Origin: TTA-H9 sp002071415
GTDB lineage: Bacteria; Bacteroidota; Bacteroidia; Bacteroidales; TTA-H9
DNA length: 46,052 nucleotides
Direction of reading: 5' to 3'
Assembly: GCA_035411425.1 (NCBI GenBank)
Contig: DAONSX010000015.1
Span: forward strand, 1-46,052
Made by a program: the position numbers and the translations under genes. The notes beneath the pieces are model-generated. The model saw nothing but the letters and a program-made list of their open reading frames with translations, was not told the origin of the DNA and made no database searches. Positions 1 through 8,694 of the stretch are shown piece after piece. Numbering within the stretch: the stretch's first letter is position 1; each line of letters begins with the position of its first letter.

Positions 1-250
1 CTGTACCGAATTGTTTGTAAAAATTTTTAGGGTGTTGCATTGCGGAAAACAGGAAGAAAGCGTTCTCTACCATCGCTGCATTAGTGCGGATACACCTAAT
101 CAGCCATTTGGACTTGATGTGGGTTGTAACCGAGGGCAGGCGGGCATATGCTAAACGTATTTCAAGCCGGAATAAGAGTCCGACAAGCGTACAGTTGTCC
201 TTATTTTGATAAGGGGTAGGTTTTTTAAAGAAGGAAAAGCTAATGTATAA
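1..250 (-). other. Possible partial ORF at the left edge; otherwise unassigned
   Basis: On the minus strand one frame stays open from an in-frame TAG at 251-253 through the window edge, about 83 codons. In-frame ATGs occur at 73-71 and 40-38, the latter beginning MQHPKNFYKQFGT. I do not recognise the product. The stretch could be the first codons of a gene continuing beyond the window, a degenerate gene or chance. It is somewhat less AT-rich than the sequence from 180 to 478. The rest of the 478-base leading region shows no convincing gene or RNA structure. Confidence 0.2.
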
Positions 251-478
251 CTAACTGAATAAGTGGTATATAAAAAATGTTTAGGAGCTTTTTAGAATTT
301 TGTCGGTTAATAGTGATTTATTTTATGTTTCCCCCAAAAGTAAGCAAATCGAATTGAGCCAATACCACCATCGAAAGTAAGGTTTGATTGGATAGGAATT
401 GGCCTGTTTGATATAATTCTCCTTTTCGATTGCGAAGAAGCATCGAGAAGGTTTTTCTTTTGTAAGTAGTCCGGGGGA

Positions 479-2317
479 TTATTCCACTGTAACCGATTTA
501 GCCAGATTTCGTGGTTGATCGACATTGCATCCACGAAGAACGGCGATATAATAAGCCATCAGTTGCAATGGAATGGTTGCCAGTATGGGAACGAGCATTT
601 CTTCGGTTTCGGGTATTTCGATATAATAATCGGAAAGCTTTCTTACTCTTGTATCGCCTTCGGTGATGACCGAGATAATGCGTCCTTTTCGTGATTTAAC
701 TTCTTCGATGTTGGAGATCACTTTTTCGTAGGTACCTCTATTTGTAGCAACGACTACCACTGGCATTTCCTGGTCGATCAGTGCAATGGGGCCGTGCTTC
801 ATTTCTGCTGCAGGATAACCTTCGGCATGAATATAGGAAATTTCTTTAAGTTTTAAGGCTCCTTCGAGGGCAACCGGGAAATTGTATCCTCTGCCAAGAT
901 AAAGGAAATTACGTGCATAAGTAAATACTTTCGAAAAATCTCTAATCATTTCAGCCTTATCGAGTATTTGTCGTACCTTATCGGGAATAGTTTCCATTTC
1001 GGTAAGTACTTCCCTAACCTTTTGGTTGGAGATGGTCCCTTTCTTTTGACCCAGTGCCAGTGCCATAAGTGCAAGCACGGTTACCTGTGCGGTAAAAGCC
1101 TTGGTTGAGGCAACCCCAATTTCGGGACCCGCATGGGTATATGAGCCTGCATCTACATAGCGGGCAATCGAACTACCCACAACATTGCATATTCCATAGA
1201 GAAATGCTCCTTTTTGTTTCGCCATTTGAATGGCGGCAATGGTATCGGCAGTTTCACCCGATTGACTGATGGCAATCACAATGTCGTCAGGATAAATGAC
1301 GGGATTGCGATAACGAAATTCTGAGGAATATTCAACTTCGACAGGAATATGGGCTAAATCTTCGAGCATGTATTCTCCCACTAAGCCTGCGTGCCACGAA
1401 GTACCTGCAGCGGTGATGATTATTCGCCGTGCCTCCATGAATCTTTTGATATTATCGATAATTCCCGCCATGGCAATGGTAGTATTGTCTTCACTGATAC
1501 GTCCCCGCATACAGTCTTTAATGGTATCAGGTTGTTCGAAGATTTCCTTGAGCATGAAATGTTCGTAACCGCCCTTTTCTAATTGATGGATATTAAGTTC
1601 CAATTTCTGAATAAGAGGATTTTTTTCTACGTCTTTGATGGTTCTTATCCTGAGATTTTCGCCTCGTTGTATAATGGCTATTTCTTCGTCATTCAGGAAA
1701 ACCACATCATGAGTAAATTCAATAATCGGAGAAGCATCGGAAGCGAGGAAAAATTCATCGTTGCCAATGCCAATTACTAAAGGGCTTCCTTTACGAGCTG
1801 CTATCAGGGTATCGGGGTTGTTCTTATCCATTACCACAATAGCCCACGCTCCAATTACATGATTTAGTGCTGCCTGAACAGCTTGTACCAGATTAAAGCC
1901 CGAAGTTTTCTTGATGTAATGAATAAGTTGAATGAGGACTTCGGTGTCGGTATTGCTGCGAAATTGATATCCATATTGAATGAGATAATCACGAATTACG
2001 GTATAATTCTCGATAATTCCATTGTGGATTAGAGCAAGCTCGTCGTTTTGGGAAAAATGAGGATGAGCATTGATATCGCTGGGTTCTCCGTGTGTAGCCC
2101 AACGGGTATGAGCCATACCAATAGTGCCATGAAGGTCTTTGCCATCGATTAAATTTTCCAGGTCGGCAACCTTCCCCTTTGTCTTATAAACTTGAAGTTT
2201 TTCGTTGAGGATAGCAATACCCGCGCTGTCGTATCCTCGATATTCGAGCCGTTTCAAACCATTAATCAATATAGGCTCAGCTTCTCTGTAACCAATATAA
2301 CCTACTATACCACACAT
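479..2317 (-). CDS. glmS: Glutamine--fructose-6-phosphate aminotransferase (isomerizing)
   Basis: Makes glucosamine-6-phosphate from fructose-6-phosphate and glutamine, the first step toward UDP-GlcNAc for peptidoglycan and LPS; cytosolic. The 612-residue length is typical. It starts MCGIVGYIG, so after Met removal Cys2 is the N-terminal nucleophile of the class II glutaminase domain (about 1-230). Two SIS sugar-isomerase domains follow (about 290-430 and 460-600), with SQSGETADT and the C-terminal PRNLAKSVTVE that closes the active site. It lies 39 bases downstream of the DUF4270 gene on the same strand, the usual Bacteroidota order. A -7 box (TAAATTTG) at 2352-2359 overlaps the end of that gene and suggests its own short-leader transcript. 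I saw no glmS ribozyme. Confidence 0.97.
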   Translation of the reverse strand: MCGIVGYIGYREAEPILINGLKRLEYRGYDSAGIAILNEKLQVYKTKGKVADLENLIDGKDLHGTIGMAHTRWATHGEPSDINAHPHFSQNDELALIHNGIIENYTVIRDYLIQYGYQFRSNTDTEVLIQLIHYIKKTSGFNLVQAVQAALNHVIGAWAIVVMDKNNPDTLIAARKGSPLVIGIGNDEFFLASDASPIIEFTHDVVFLNDEEIAIIQRGENLRIRTIKDVEKNPLIQKLELNIHQLEKGGYEHFMLKEIFEQPDTIKDCMRGRISEDNTTIAMAGIIDNIKRFMEARRIIITAAGTSWHAGLVGEYMLEDLAHIPVEVEYSSEFRYRNPVIYPDDIVIAISQSGETADTIAAIQMAKQKGAFLYGICNVVGSSIARYVDAGSYTHAGPEIGVASTKAFTAQVTVLALMALALGQKKGTISNQKVREVLTEMETIPDKVRQILDKAEMIRDFSKVFTYARNFLYLGRGYNFPVALEGALKLKEISYIHAEGYPAAEMKHGPIALIDQEMPVVVVATNRGTYEKVISNIEEVKSRKGRIISVITEGDTRVRKLSDYYIEIPETEEMLVPILATIPLQLMAYYIAVLRGCNVDQPRNLAKSVTVE

Positions 2318-2351
2318 TTTTAATAAAGATTTTGTTGATGGACTTTAATAG

Positions 2352-2359
2352 CAAATTTA
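2352..2359 (-). promoter_or_regulatory. Bacteroidota -7 box for glmS
   Basis: TAAATTTG followed by C on the minus strand matches TAnnTTTG. It would place the transcript start about 28 bases before the glmS ATG. It overlaps the stop codon of the DUF4270 gene. No clear -33 TTTG is visible. Confidence 0.5.
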
Positions 2360-3694
2360 AGGTAAAAAAGTGTAAACTATTTGTAAACGCAATCTTTTTT
2401 CATATAAAGAAGGATTGGTAGGATTTGTGCCTCCGAAAACCAAGCGGTTTCCTCTCACCGAGGGGCTTGAAGCAATTAGTGTCAAATGACGAGTACTATC
2501 GCGGGTTCCATCAAAGATATCCTGAATATATCGTGGAATCCTGAAGTAGTAGTTTTGTTGATTAGAATTGTATATACCTCCAAAATATTCGGTTCCTATG
2601 CTTTGCTCCGAAAGAAAATAGACTTGTCCTGTAGTATCTTCTTCGAATAGAACGAGATTATCTGGTGCTGAATAGATGGAGTTGGCGTCGGCGTTGGATA
2701 TGATGAGTTTTGCCTCGGTTATGGCTATTTTCTGGCCATCAGCCACAAGGCCTTTTAGGTCAGGAATTTTAACTACAGTTTTGATTCCGCCCATGGTTTG
2801 CAGATAGAGTCTTTCTTTTCCGAGGGTTTTGTCGTTATAGAGTACCTGCTGCTTAAACAGAGGGTCAGCATGAGCATAGCCATAATGGTCGAAATGATTG
2901 AATCGAGCCGTTGCTGAATTCACAACAAGGCTGAAGGATAAAGAGTCGCTTTCATCGTTTTTATAGTACAAAATCAATTCAGTGAGAGCGGATTCAAGGT
3001 TTACGTAAAGTAAACTTCCTTTGCCAGGCATTGTGGCATCTTCTGCAGTAATATAAAGCCCTTTCAGGTATTGGATGAACTCTGTATTTTGGCTAAGTGC
3101 ATCGGAAGGAGTGGAAAATATTTTTTGAATAAAATCTGGAGCTGATTGGTCGAGGCGGATACGCAGGTGAGGAGCATATTTCACAGAATCGATATACACA
3201 CTATCATAAGGCCTAGCAATAAAACTTTTTGAGGTGAGTGGGACAGTGGAATGTTCGATCGAATTATTCGAGTAATATATGCTATTATAACTAATGGTAT
3301 CGAGGAGTTCGTAAACATTAACAGTAAGAAGGGAAGTAGAATCGCCGTAAGCACCTTTAATGGCTAATTTAAGAATAGCCGAATCGATGATGGGGTTGTT
3401 CCCGAAGCTATGTCCAACAAAAGGCAAGGAAAGCTGGGTATAAATTCCTGCAGTGCTAATTCCAAAAATAGGGTCCCAGTAACTTCCAAGGATATTCTGG
3501 CTGGTTTCATCGGTACGGACAGAGTCTTCCACAATTGAGTAGGCGTCGAGTAAAATGGTCGTATCTATACCATATTGAAGTTTATCGGTTGGAGGAATTA
3601 TGCTGGTACCTATTTGATCGGGTTCTTTGGTACATGAACCAGCCAAAAAGGCCAAAAAAACGAACCAGCAGGTTTTTTGGATTATTTGTTTCAA
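2357..3694 (-). CDS. DUF4270 family lipoprotein
   Basis: A 445-residue exported lipoprotein. The N-terminus MKQIIQKTCWFVFLAFLAGSC has a short basic n-region, a hydrophobic core and a lipobox with Cys21, followed by TKEPDQIG. The rest is rich in beta-type sequence, including 'LGSYWDPIFGISTAGIYTQL', as in the DUF4270 family of Bacteroidota. The molecular function of the family is not known to me; an envelope role is likely. Its position between a GT5-like gene and glmS is a conserved Bacteroidota arrangement, hinting at a link to cell-wall sugar metabolism (inference). A -7 box lies at 3751-3758. Confidence 0.88.
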   Translation of the reverse strand: MKQIIQKTCWFVFLAFLAGSCTKEPDQIGTSIIPPTDKLQYGIDTTILLDAYSIVEDSVRTDETSQNILGSYWDPIFGISTAGIYTQLSLPFVGHSFGNNPIIDSAILKLAIKGAYGDSTSLLTVNVYELLDTISYNSIYYSNNSIEHSTVPLTSKSFIARPYDSVYIDSVKYAPHLRIRLDQSAPDFIQKIFSTPSDALSQNTEFIQYLKGLYITAEDATMPGKGSLLYVNLESALTELILYYKNDESDSLSFSLVVNSATARFNHFDHYGYAHADPLFKQQVLYNDKTLGKERLYLQTMGGIKTVVKIPDLKGLVADGQKIAITEAKLIISNADANSIYSAPDNLVLFEEDTTGQVYFLSEQSIGTEYFGGIYNSNQQNYYFRIPRYIQDIFDGTRDSTRHLTLIASSPSVRGNRLVFGGTNPTNPSLYEKRLRLQIVYTFLP

Positions 3695-3750
3695 AGTATT
3701 TGGTTTTTAATAAACTTGAGGGGCTCTGACTGAGGCTTGATTATTTCTTG

Positions 3751-3758
3751 CAAAAATA
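3751..3758 (-). promoter_or_regulatory. Bacteroidota -7 box for the DUF4270 gene
   Basis: TATTTTTG followed by C on the minus strand. It sits directly after the stop codon of the upstream GT5 gene (3760-3762) and about 57 bases before the DUF4270 ATG. The -33 element is weak. Confidence 0.45.
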
Positions 3759-3759
3759 A

Positions 3760-4578
3760 TCAGCTATTGTGATTTTGAAGAATTTTTTCGTAGAAATCGT
3801 TATAGGCATCGATATAGGTTTCCTCATCCTGAAGAGGAAGAACGGGTATATTTTTTTGATCGAGATAGCTCAAGATTTCGGGGTTTACATTTTCGCTTGC
3901 AATAATAGCCCCATCGGCAAAATCGAGGGCTCCCTGCATAAATCCAATATAAGTGCCCTTCTTGTAGTTGGCGAGATGCTTTTCTCTGATCCCGGGGAGC
4001 TTTATTTTCGATTTGATGGTTTTCCCCATTTCGCCTTCAAAATCATCATCATAGAGAGATACGATGATTTTTGCATCGGTGTAGATAGGATTGTCTTTAT
4101 AGGCAGTTTTCACATAAAGTGGGAGTAAACTTGTAAACCATCCATGGCAGTGGATAATATCGGGATTCCAGCCAAGTTTTTTGACAGTTTCCAGCACTCC
4201 TCTTGCAAAGAATACCGCTCTTTCGTCGTTATCCTTGAAAAATTTGTCGTTCTTATCGTAAAACTGAAACTTTCGGGCAAAATAGTCATCATTATCGATA
4301 AAATAAACCTGCATGCGTGCTTGCTGAATAGAAGCCACCTTGATAATCAGAGGCCGATCGGTATTATCGATGATAATATTAATGCCCGATAATCTGATTA
4401 CTTCATGAAGCTGATTACGCCTCTCATTGATATGCCCATATCTTGGCATGAATGTTCTGATTTCTTTTCCCTTTTCCTGAATACCCTGGGGCAGATATCT
4501 TGAAATTTGTCCCATAGGACTGTCCTTTAAATAAGGAACCATTTCTTGCGAAACAAAGAGCACACGAGCTTTAGTCAT
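3760..4578 (-). CDS. Glycogen/starch synthase-like protein, GT5 N-terminal domain only
   Basis: A 272-residue cytosolic protein matching the N-terminal Rossmann half of glycogen synthase (GT5): VLFVSQEMVPYLKDS at the start, FMPRYG near 43-48 and IIHCHGWFTSLLPLY near 141-155. Full glycogen synthases have about 480 residues; the entire C-terminal GT-B half is missing. The ADP-glucose-binding KTGG loop is replaced by K18-D-S-P-M-G. Family members of this short type occur next to DUF4270 and glmS in many Bacteroidota, so this is probably not a recent truncation. Glycogen synthase activity is doubtful; the name is by homology. A -7 box at 4616-4623 gives a leader of about 30 bases. Confidence 0.85.
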   Translation of the reverse strand: MTKARVLFVSQEMVPYLKDSPMGQISRYLPQGIQEKGKEIRTFMPRYGHINERRNQLHEVIRLSGINIIIDNTDRPLIIKVASIQQARMQVYFIDNDDYFARKFQFYDKNDKFFKDNDERAVFFARGVLETVKKLGWNPDIIHCHGWFTSLLPLYVKTAYKDNPIYTDAKIIVSLYDDDFEGEMGKTIKSKIKLPGIREKHLANYKKGTYIGFMQGALDFADGAIIASENVNPEILSYLDQKNIPVLPLQDEETYIDAYNDFYEKILQNHNS

Positions 4579-4615
4579 TATGAAAAAATTATAAAAATTA
4601 GTCGTCTTTTCTTTG

Positions 4616-4623
4616 CAAAGTTA
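4616..4623 (-). promoter_or_regulatory. Bacteroidota -7 box for the GT5-like gene
   Basis: TAACTTTG followed by CAAAG on the minus strand, within the palindrome CTTTGCAAAG (4611-4620). A TTTC lies 20 bases upstream as a possible -33 element. The predicted transcript start is about 30 bases before the ATG at 4578. No gene is seen in 4579-4864. Confidence 0.5.
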
Positions 4624-4864
4624 CGATTTTTTCCTTAAATAGAGAAAAAATCGATTGATTACTAATTCTATATAAAATTTTTTTCGAAACACCTCACTGT
4701 TAGCAATACAAAACCCCTCATGAATCATGTGTGCAGGAATAGTTCTCGAGATGCAAAGGATTTCCCACATTTGACTCTGCATCATACTATATCGAGGGGG
4801 GCTTGTATTTTTTCATGTTTGGCGATAATTCTTGATTTTCTGATTCGATTCGACAGTGAAAATT

Positions 4865-5593
4865 TCATGAATTTAAGACTTCTTTCAAGATCTTGTGTGT
4901 ATGAATTTCCCCAAAGCCAGGTAAATGCTGATGGTAGTATCGAATGAGAATGTCTATGATGGCTGTTTTATCTTTGATGTGAATATTGGGTATAAAGTAG
5001 TCGGATGAGCTAAAGGCTTTAATGAGAAGAGAAAGCGTTTTGACATTTTCACCCGCCACATAAGTATTTCGTTCTGGGACATTTTCCTGAAACTTTCCCT
5101 CTTCCATATTGAAGGTTATAGTTTCGGAGGAGTAGTTATCCAGAGGAGTAATCCCCAGAAAACTCGAAAGCCTGATGAGAAACCAGATAGGGTAGAATGC
5201 AACATTTTCTTCCTGGGTTTCTAACCTAATGATGGTTTTTTCGAGAAAATCATACAGCAAGATGTTGGCTTCTTCTTCTTTGATGCTGTGGTTTAGAATT
5301 TCGGCCATGAAGAGTGTAATACCCGCCTTGATCACATGATTTTGTACCTTGTAACTTAAAAAGTAATTCCTCGCTTCTTTCAGGAAGAAAATACGATTGT
5401 GCGGTTTTTCTTCGTATACAATTTCAAGGAGGCTCAGAGGCAAAAGCTGTGAAGGTTTCAGTGAAGGGTTCTTCTTGTTGATGCCTTTGATCATGAATGC
5501 TTTTATACCTCCCTGGCGAGTATAAAGCCTGGCAATAATGCTATGATCGGTATAATGAATGTAGTGGAGTAATATTGCCGGTGTGCGAATAAT
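4865..5593 (-). CDS. recO: DNA repair protein RecO (apparent non-AUG start)
   Basis: RecO loads RecA on SSB-coated DNA with RecR in gap repair. From the first ATG (5494) only 209 residues are read, beginning MIKGINKKNPSLKPSQLLPLS, which lacks the N-terminal OB-fold strands. The same frame continues upstream to a TAA and encodes IRTPAILLHYIHYTDHSIIA followed by RLYTRQGGIKAF, a good match to the family start (KTRGIVLHTxKYSDxSIIxxIYT). This extension contains no ATG, GTG or TTG. Adjacent ATT codons at 5593-5591 and 5590-5588 sit where the start should be, about 30 bases after a predicted promoter, giving about 242 residues. The C-terminal helical part is intact. The four-cysteine zinc site of some RecO proteins is not seen. 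Confidence 0.85.
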   Translation of the reverse strand: MIRTPAILLHYIHYTDHSIIARLYTRQGGIKAFMIKGINKKNPSLKPSQLLPLSLLEIVYEEKPHNRIFFLKEARNYFLSYKVQNHVIKAGITLFMAEILNHSIKEEEANILLYDFLEKTIIRLETQEENVAFYPIWFLIRLSSFLGITPLDNYSSETITFNMEEGKFQENVPERNTYVAGENVKTLSLLIKAFSSSDYFIPNIHIKDKTAIIDILIRYYHQHLPGFGEIHTHKILKEVLNS

Positions 5594-5628
5594 ATTAGGA
5601 ATGATGCAGCAGATTTGAGGTTATGATG

Positions 5629-5636
5629 CAAAATTA
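5629..5636 (-). promoter_or_regulatory. Bacteroidota -7 box for recO
   Basis: TAATTTTG followed by C on the minus strand. The predicted transcript start is near 5622, so the 5' end of the message would include the ATT codons at 5588-5593 but only a short leader. No -33 TTTG is evident. Confidence 0.5.
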
Positions 5637-5746
5637 CCTCTTTTCGACTGTTTTTGATCATGATAGGCAGGCCGAATTTTCTGTTGTAGGATTCAAATAG
5701 CAAACCTTGGGCAATTTAAGGGATAACAGATGGTTTTTTCCACCAC

Positions 5747-6823
5747 CTATTCATAAATGCCAGCATTTACTTCATTCCTTAATACCATGAGGCCGTTTAT
5801 GGCCAGGGCACTCATTTCATCTTCTCCGGGATAAACCACAATGGGAGCGATGAAGCCAATCATTTCCTTGATGTAATTTACCACATAGGTATTATGAGCT
5901 ATTCCTCCTGTAAGAATAATAGCATCGACATTTCCCTTCAACACGCTTGCCATAGCTCCGATTTCCTTAGCTACCTGATAGGCTAGGGCGTCCTGAATGA
6001 GGGCAGCCTTCTGATTCCCCTCACGTGCGGCTATTTCCACCTCATAAGCATTGTTAGTATTCAAATAGGCCATATATCCCCCTTTGCCCGTAATCATCTT
6101 TTTTACTTCCTCGAGGGTATATTCTCCACTGAAACATAAGGCTGCCAACTGTCCTACAGGCAAAGTTCCGCTACGTTCGGGCGAAAAAGGACCTTCACCA
6201 TCCAAAGCATTGTTTACGTCAATCACCTTTCCCTTTTGATGAGCGCCTACCGATATACCGCCTCCCAAGTGTGCAATCAATAGGTTGAGGTCTTCGTAGT
6301 TTTTGTTCTGCGATCGGGCATATAATCGAGCTACGGCTTTCTGGTTCAAGGCATGAAAGATGGAAACTCTCTTGAAGAGAGGGTGGCCGGCAATGCGTGC
6401 TACGTCCTGTAATTCGTCTACGACTACCGGATCGGCTATGTATGCTTTAGCATCCTTCAACGAGCGAGCAATTTCGTCGGCTATAATGCCTCCCAAATTA
6501 CTGGCGTGTTCGCCCATCAGGCCAGCTTTCAAATCTTCGATCATACGAGAGTTCACTTCATATATTCCGCTTGGAATAGGTTTGACCAAACCTCCTCGGC
6601 CAACCACCACTCTTATGCTGTTCAAATCGATTCCGGCTGCTTTTAGTTCTTTAAGAATGATATCTTTCCTGAATGAAAACTGGTCGGTAATTTTTCGATA
6701 ACATTGCAATTCTTCGGGAGTATGGCGTATGGTTTTCAGGAAGATATTCTTGTTTCCTTCATATACGGCGATTTTGGTTGAGGTTGAGCCAGGATTGATG
6801 GCAAGAATACGTTCATTATTCAT
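5747..6823 (-). CDS. buk: Butyrate kinase (ASKHA acyl kinase)
   Basis: Converts butyryl-phosphate (or a branched acyl-phosphate) and ADP to the acid plus ATP. The start MNNERILAINPGSTSTKIAVY is chosen at 6823 because the phosphate-binding loop NPGSTSTK follows at once, as in the family; a longer frame to 6859 adds an unlikely extension. The ASKHA core is seen in VVGRGGLVKPIPSGIYEVN, LLIAHLGGGISVGAH, DGEGPFSPERSGTLP and AIILTGGIAHN. About 358 residues, a normal length. Its start overlaps the end of the upstream phosphotransacylase by 8 bases, so translation is probably coupled. With that gene it would form the Ptb-Buk pathway for ATP from acyl-CoA. True chain-length preference cannot be read from sequence. 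Confidence 0.93.
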   Translation of the reverse strand: MNNERILAINPGSTSTKIAVYEGNKNIFLKTIRHTPEELQCYRKITDQFSFRKDIILKELKAAGIDLNSIRVVVGRGGLVKPIPSGIYEVNSRMIEDLKAGLMGEHASNLGGIIADEIARSLKDAKAYIADPVVVDELQDVARIAGHPLFKRVSIFHALNQKAVARLYARSQNKNYEDLNLLIAHLGGGISVGAHQKGKVIDVNNALDGEGPFSPERSGTLPVGQLAALCFSGEYTLEEVKKMITGKGGYMAYLNTNNAYEVEIAAREGNQKAALIQDALAYQVAKEIGAMASVLKGNVDAIILTGGIAHNTYVVNYIKEMIGFIAPIVVYPGEDEMSALAINGLMVLRNEVNAGIYE

Positions 6824-7739
6824 AGGATAAATTGTTATTATTTGCCATGAGGCAGGCAAGTGCTAAACAGTAAAATTTCGAATTTTCGCTTTCGCTTCTC
6901 GACATCAGAACTACGGGCTTGCGTGTTCCTTGGAGCAAGCCAGCCAATTCTGCGCCAGCAAACCTTACAAGGCCTTTATAGAATGCATTGCAACTTTCGA
7001 GAGAAGGAAAGATCAAAATATCGGCTTCTCCTCCAATAGGAGTGATGATTCGTTTAATGTTCAGGCTTTCGGGCTGAGTAGCAAGAAAAATATCGAGTGG
7101 GCCATCCACAATCACTTCCCCAAGTTGTCCGCGTTGAGCCATCTTGCATATAATACTGGCATCTATGGCTGTTTGTGATTGATTTCCGACTTTTTCGGAG
7201 GCTCCAATCAAAGCAACTTTGGGTTTGGAAATGCCAAACCTTCTTGCCATCTCCACCGCGTATTTCAACATGGCAATTTTCTGTTCGAGATTGGGATAAG
7301 GGATGACTGCCGTATCGGAAATGAAAAGTAGTTTGTGGTAAGAAGGGATTTGCAGAGCAGCTACATAAGTCATTACTTCGCCCTGTTTCATCAGTCCCGA
7401 TGTTTTATCCAGCACGGCTTTCAGAAAAATATCCGTACCAATGAGTCCTTTCATCAAGATATCGGCTTTTCCTTGATGAATCAGACTTAATGCCTCTTTC
7501 ATTGCCATTTGTTCATCGGGTAGATGAACGATCAAAAAAGTTTCGGGAGGAAGTTCCAGGTGGGCAAGCAATGATTCTGTTCGGGTCTTGTTGCCGATAA
7601 GGATAGCCTTGGCAAATCCCGTTCTTATGGCCCGAACGATGGCTCCCATGGTTGCATGATCTTCGGCGGCCACCACAGCAATGGTTTGAGGGGCTGCTGT
7701 ATTTAATTTATCCACCAATTGCGTAAAATTCGTGATCAT
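6816..7739 (-). CDS. ptb: Phosphate acyltransferase, phosphate butyryltransferase-like (copy B)
   Basis: Transfers an acyl group from CoA to phosphate; the product feeds butyrate kinase. 307 residues of the PTA/PTB fold: IAVVAAEDHATMGAIVRA near the start, ADILMKGLIGTDIFLKAVLDK, LLFISDTAVIPYPNLEQKI and KVALIGASEKVGNQSQTAID. It overlaps buk by 8 bases and lies 27 bases downstream of a paralog. Compared with that paralog it has a diverged C-terminal part and a longer, Ser/Asn-rich tail. One copy may prefer a different acyl-CoA, or the two may form a mixed oligomer (inference). Confidence 0.9.
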   Translation of the reverse strand: MITNFTQLVDKLNTAAPQTIAVVAAEDHATMGAIVRAIRTGFAKAILIGNKTRTESLLAHLELPPETFLIVHLPDEQMAMKEALSLIHQGKADILMKGLIGTDIFLKAVLDKTSGLMKQGEVMTYVAALQIPSYHKLLFISDTAVIPYPNLEQKIAMLKYAVEMARRFGISKPKVALIGASEKVGNQSQTAIDASIICKMAQRGQLGEVIVDGPLDIFLATQPESLNIKRIITPIGGEADILIFPSLESCNAFYKGLVRFAGAELAGLLQGTRKPVVLMSRSESENSKFYCLALACLMANNNNLSYE

Positions 7740-7766
7740 AGCCGGGAAATGACGAAATATGGGTCA

Positions 7767-8669
7767 TTAATCGGTTGACAGAGCAGCCAGGGCAATGGAA
7801 TAGGTTTTAGTAAGGGCGCTATCGCCTCTTGAGGAGAGGACTGCCGGGCATTTGGCTCCTATGACGATGGCTCCCAGTTCGCCTTTGGCGAGTTTTGTAT
7901 TGAATTTGTAGAAAACATTACCTGTTTCGATATTAGGGAAAAGCAGACAATCGGCGTCGCCGGCCACTTCGCTCTTCAGCTTTTTAATGGCAGCGCTTTC
8001 TTTGTCGATAGCCGTGTCGAGTGCAAGAGGACCCTCTATAAGCGCTCCTTTGATTTGTCCGCGTTCACCCATCTTTGAAATTATGGCTGCATCCACGCAT
8101 GTTGGCATGTTCGGTAACATTTGTTCTGTTGCGGCAATAATTGCCACCTTAGGCTTTTCATTACCTAAACGATGAGCAGTTTGTATCAGGTAATTCGTGA
8201 TGGCAATCTTCTGGTCGAGGTCGGGAACAGGTATAATGGCTACGTCACCAACAATTAACAGTTTTTCGTAATTCGGGTTTTCGATAACGGTTACATGACT
8301 CAAGATTGCCTTTGGTGGCAACAAACCTGCGTCTTTATTGAGAATAGCCCTCATATATTTATCGGTGGTCACAAGGCCTTTCATCAGAATATCGCCTTCT
8401 CCCTTTACAATCAATTCAACGGCTTTGTGAGCTGCCTTTTGCTCATCCGATTCCTGTACAATGCGAAATTTCTCGGGTTGGATATTCAAATCCTTGCAAA
8501 CCTTTACAATAGTGGCTTCATCGCCAACAAGCGTAGCATCTACAATTCCTAATTCCATGGCATGATGTACGGCTTCGATAGAGTGGTTGTCGTTGGCGCA
8601 AGCCACAACGATTCTCTTACGAGCCTTAGCCTTTGCAGCTTCTATCATTTGTTCCAGATGAGTAATCAT
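7767..8669 (-). CDS. ptb: Phosphate acyltransferase, phosphate butyryltransferase-like (copy A)
   Basis: A second member of the family, 300 residues, with RIVVACANDNHSIEAVHHAM, GDILMKGLVTTDKYMRAILNK, LLIVGDVAIIPVPDLDQKIA, KVAIIAATEQMLPNMPTCVDA and a C-terminal GAIVIGAKCPAVLSSRGDS. It looks closer to canonical phosphate butyryltransferases than its neighbour. It is 25 bases downstream of the M64 peptidase gene and 27 bases upstream of copy B; no promoter box is seen in either gap, so peptidase, both copies and buk may share a transcript. Substrate is inferred from the adjacent butyrate kinase. Confidence 0.92.
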   Translation of the reverse strand: MITHLEQMIEAAKAKARKRIVVACANDNHSIEAVHHAMELGIVDATLVGDEATIVKVCKDLNIQPEKFRIVQESDEQKAAHKAVELIVKGEGDILMKGLVTTDKYMRAILNKDAGLLPPKAILSHVTVIENPNYEKLLIVGDVAIIPVPDLDQKIAITNYLIQTAHRLGNEKPKVAIIAATEQMLPNMPTCVDAAIISKMGERGQIKGALIEGPLALDTAIDKESAAIKKLKSEVAGDADCLLFPNIETGNVFYKFNTKLAKGELGAIVIGAKCPAVLSSRGDSALTKTYSIALAALSTD

Positions 8670-8694
8670 TGTCGTATAAGATTAAGTATATTGT

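Noticed and set aside
307..534. 75-codon minus-strand frame overlapping the end of glmS
   Set aside because: It overlaps the glmS coding end, has no recognisable motif and reads through an intergenic promoter-like sequence.
2318..2356. glmS ribozyme in the leader
   Set aside because: The leader is under 40 bases, far too short, and lies downstream of a promoter box.
4720..4947. 75-codon plus-strand frame in the gap between the GT5-like gene and recO
   Set aside because: It overlaps the recO C-terminus on the opposite strand and has no family resemblance.
5503..5703. 66-codon minus-strand frame upstream of recO
   Set aside because: It runs in another frame across the recO N-terminal coding sequence and promoter; the recO frame explains this DNA better.
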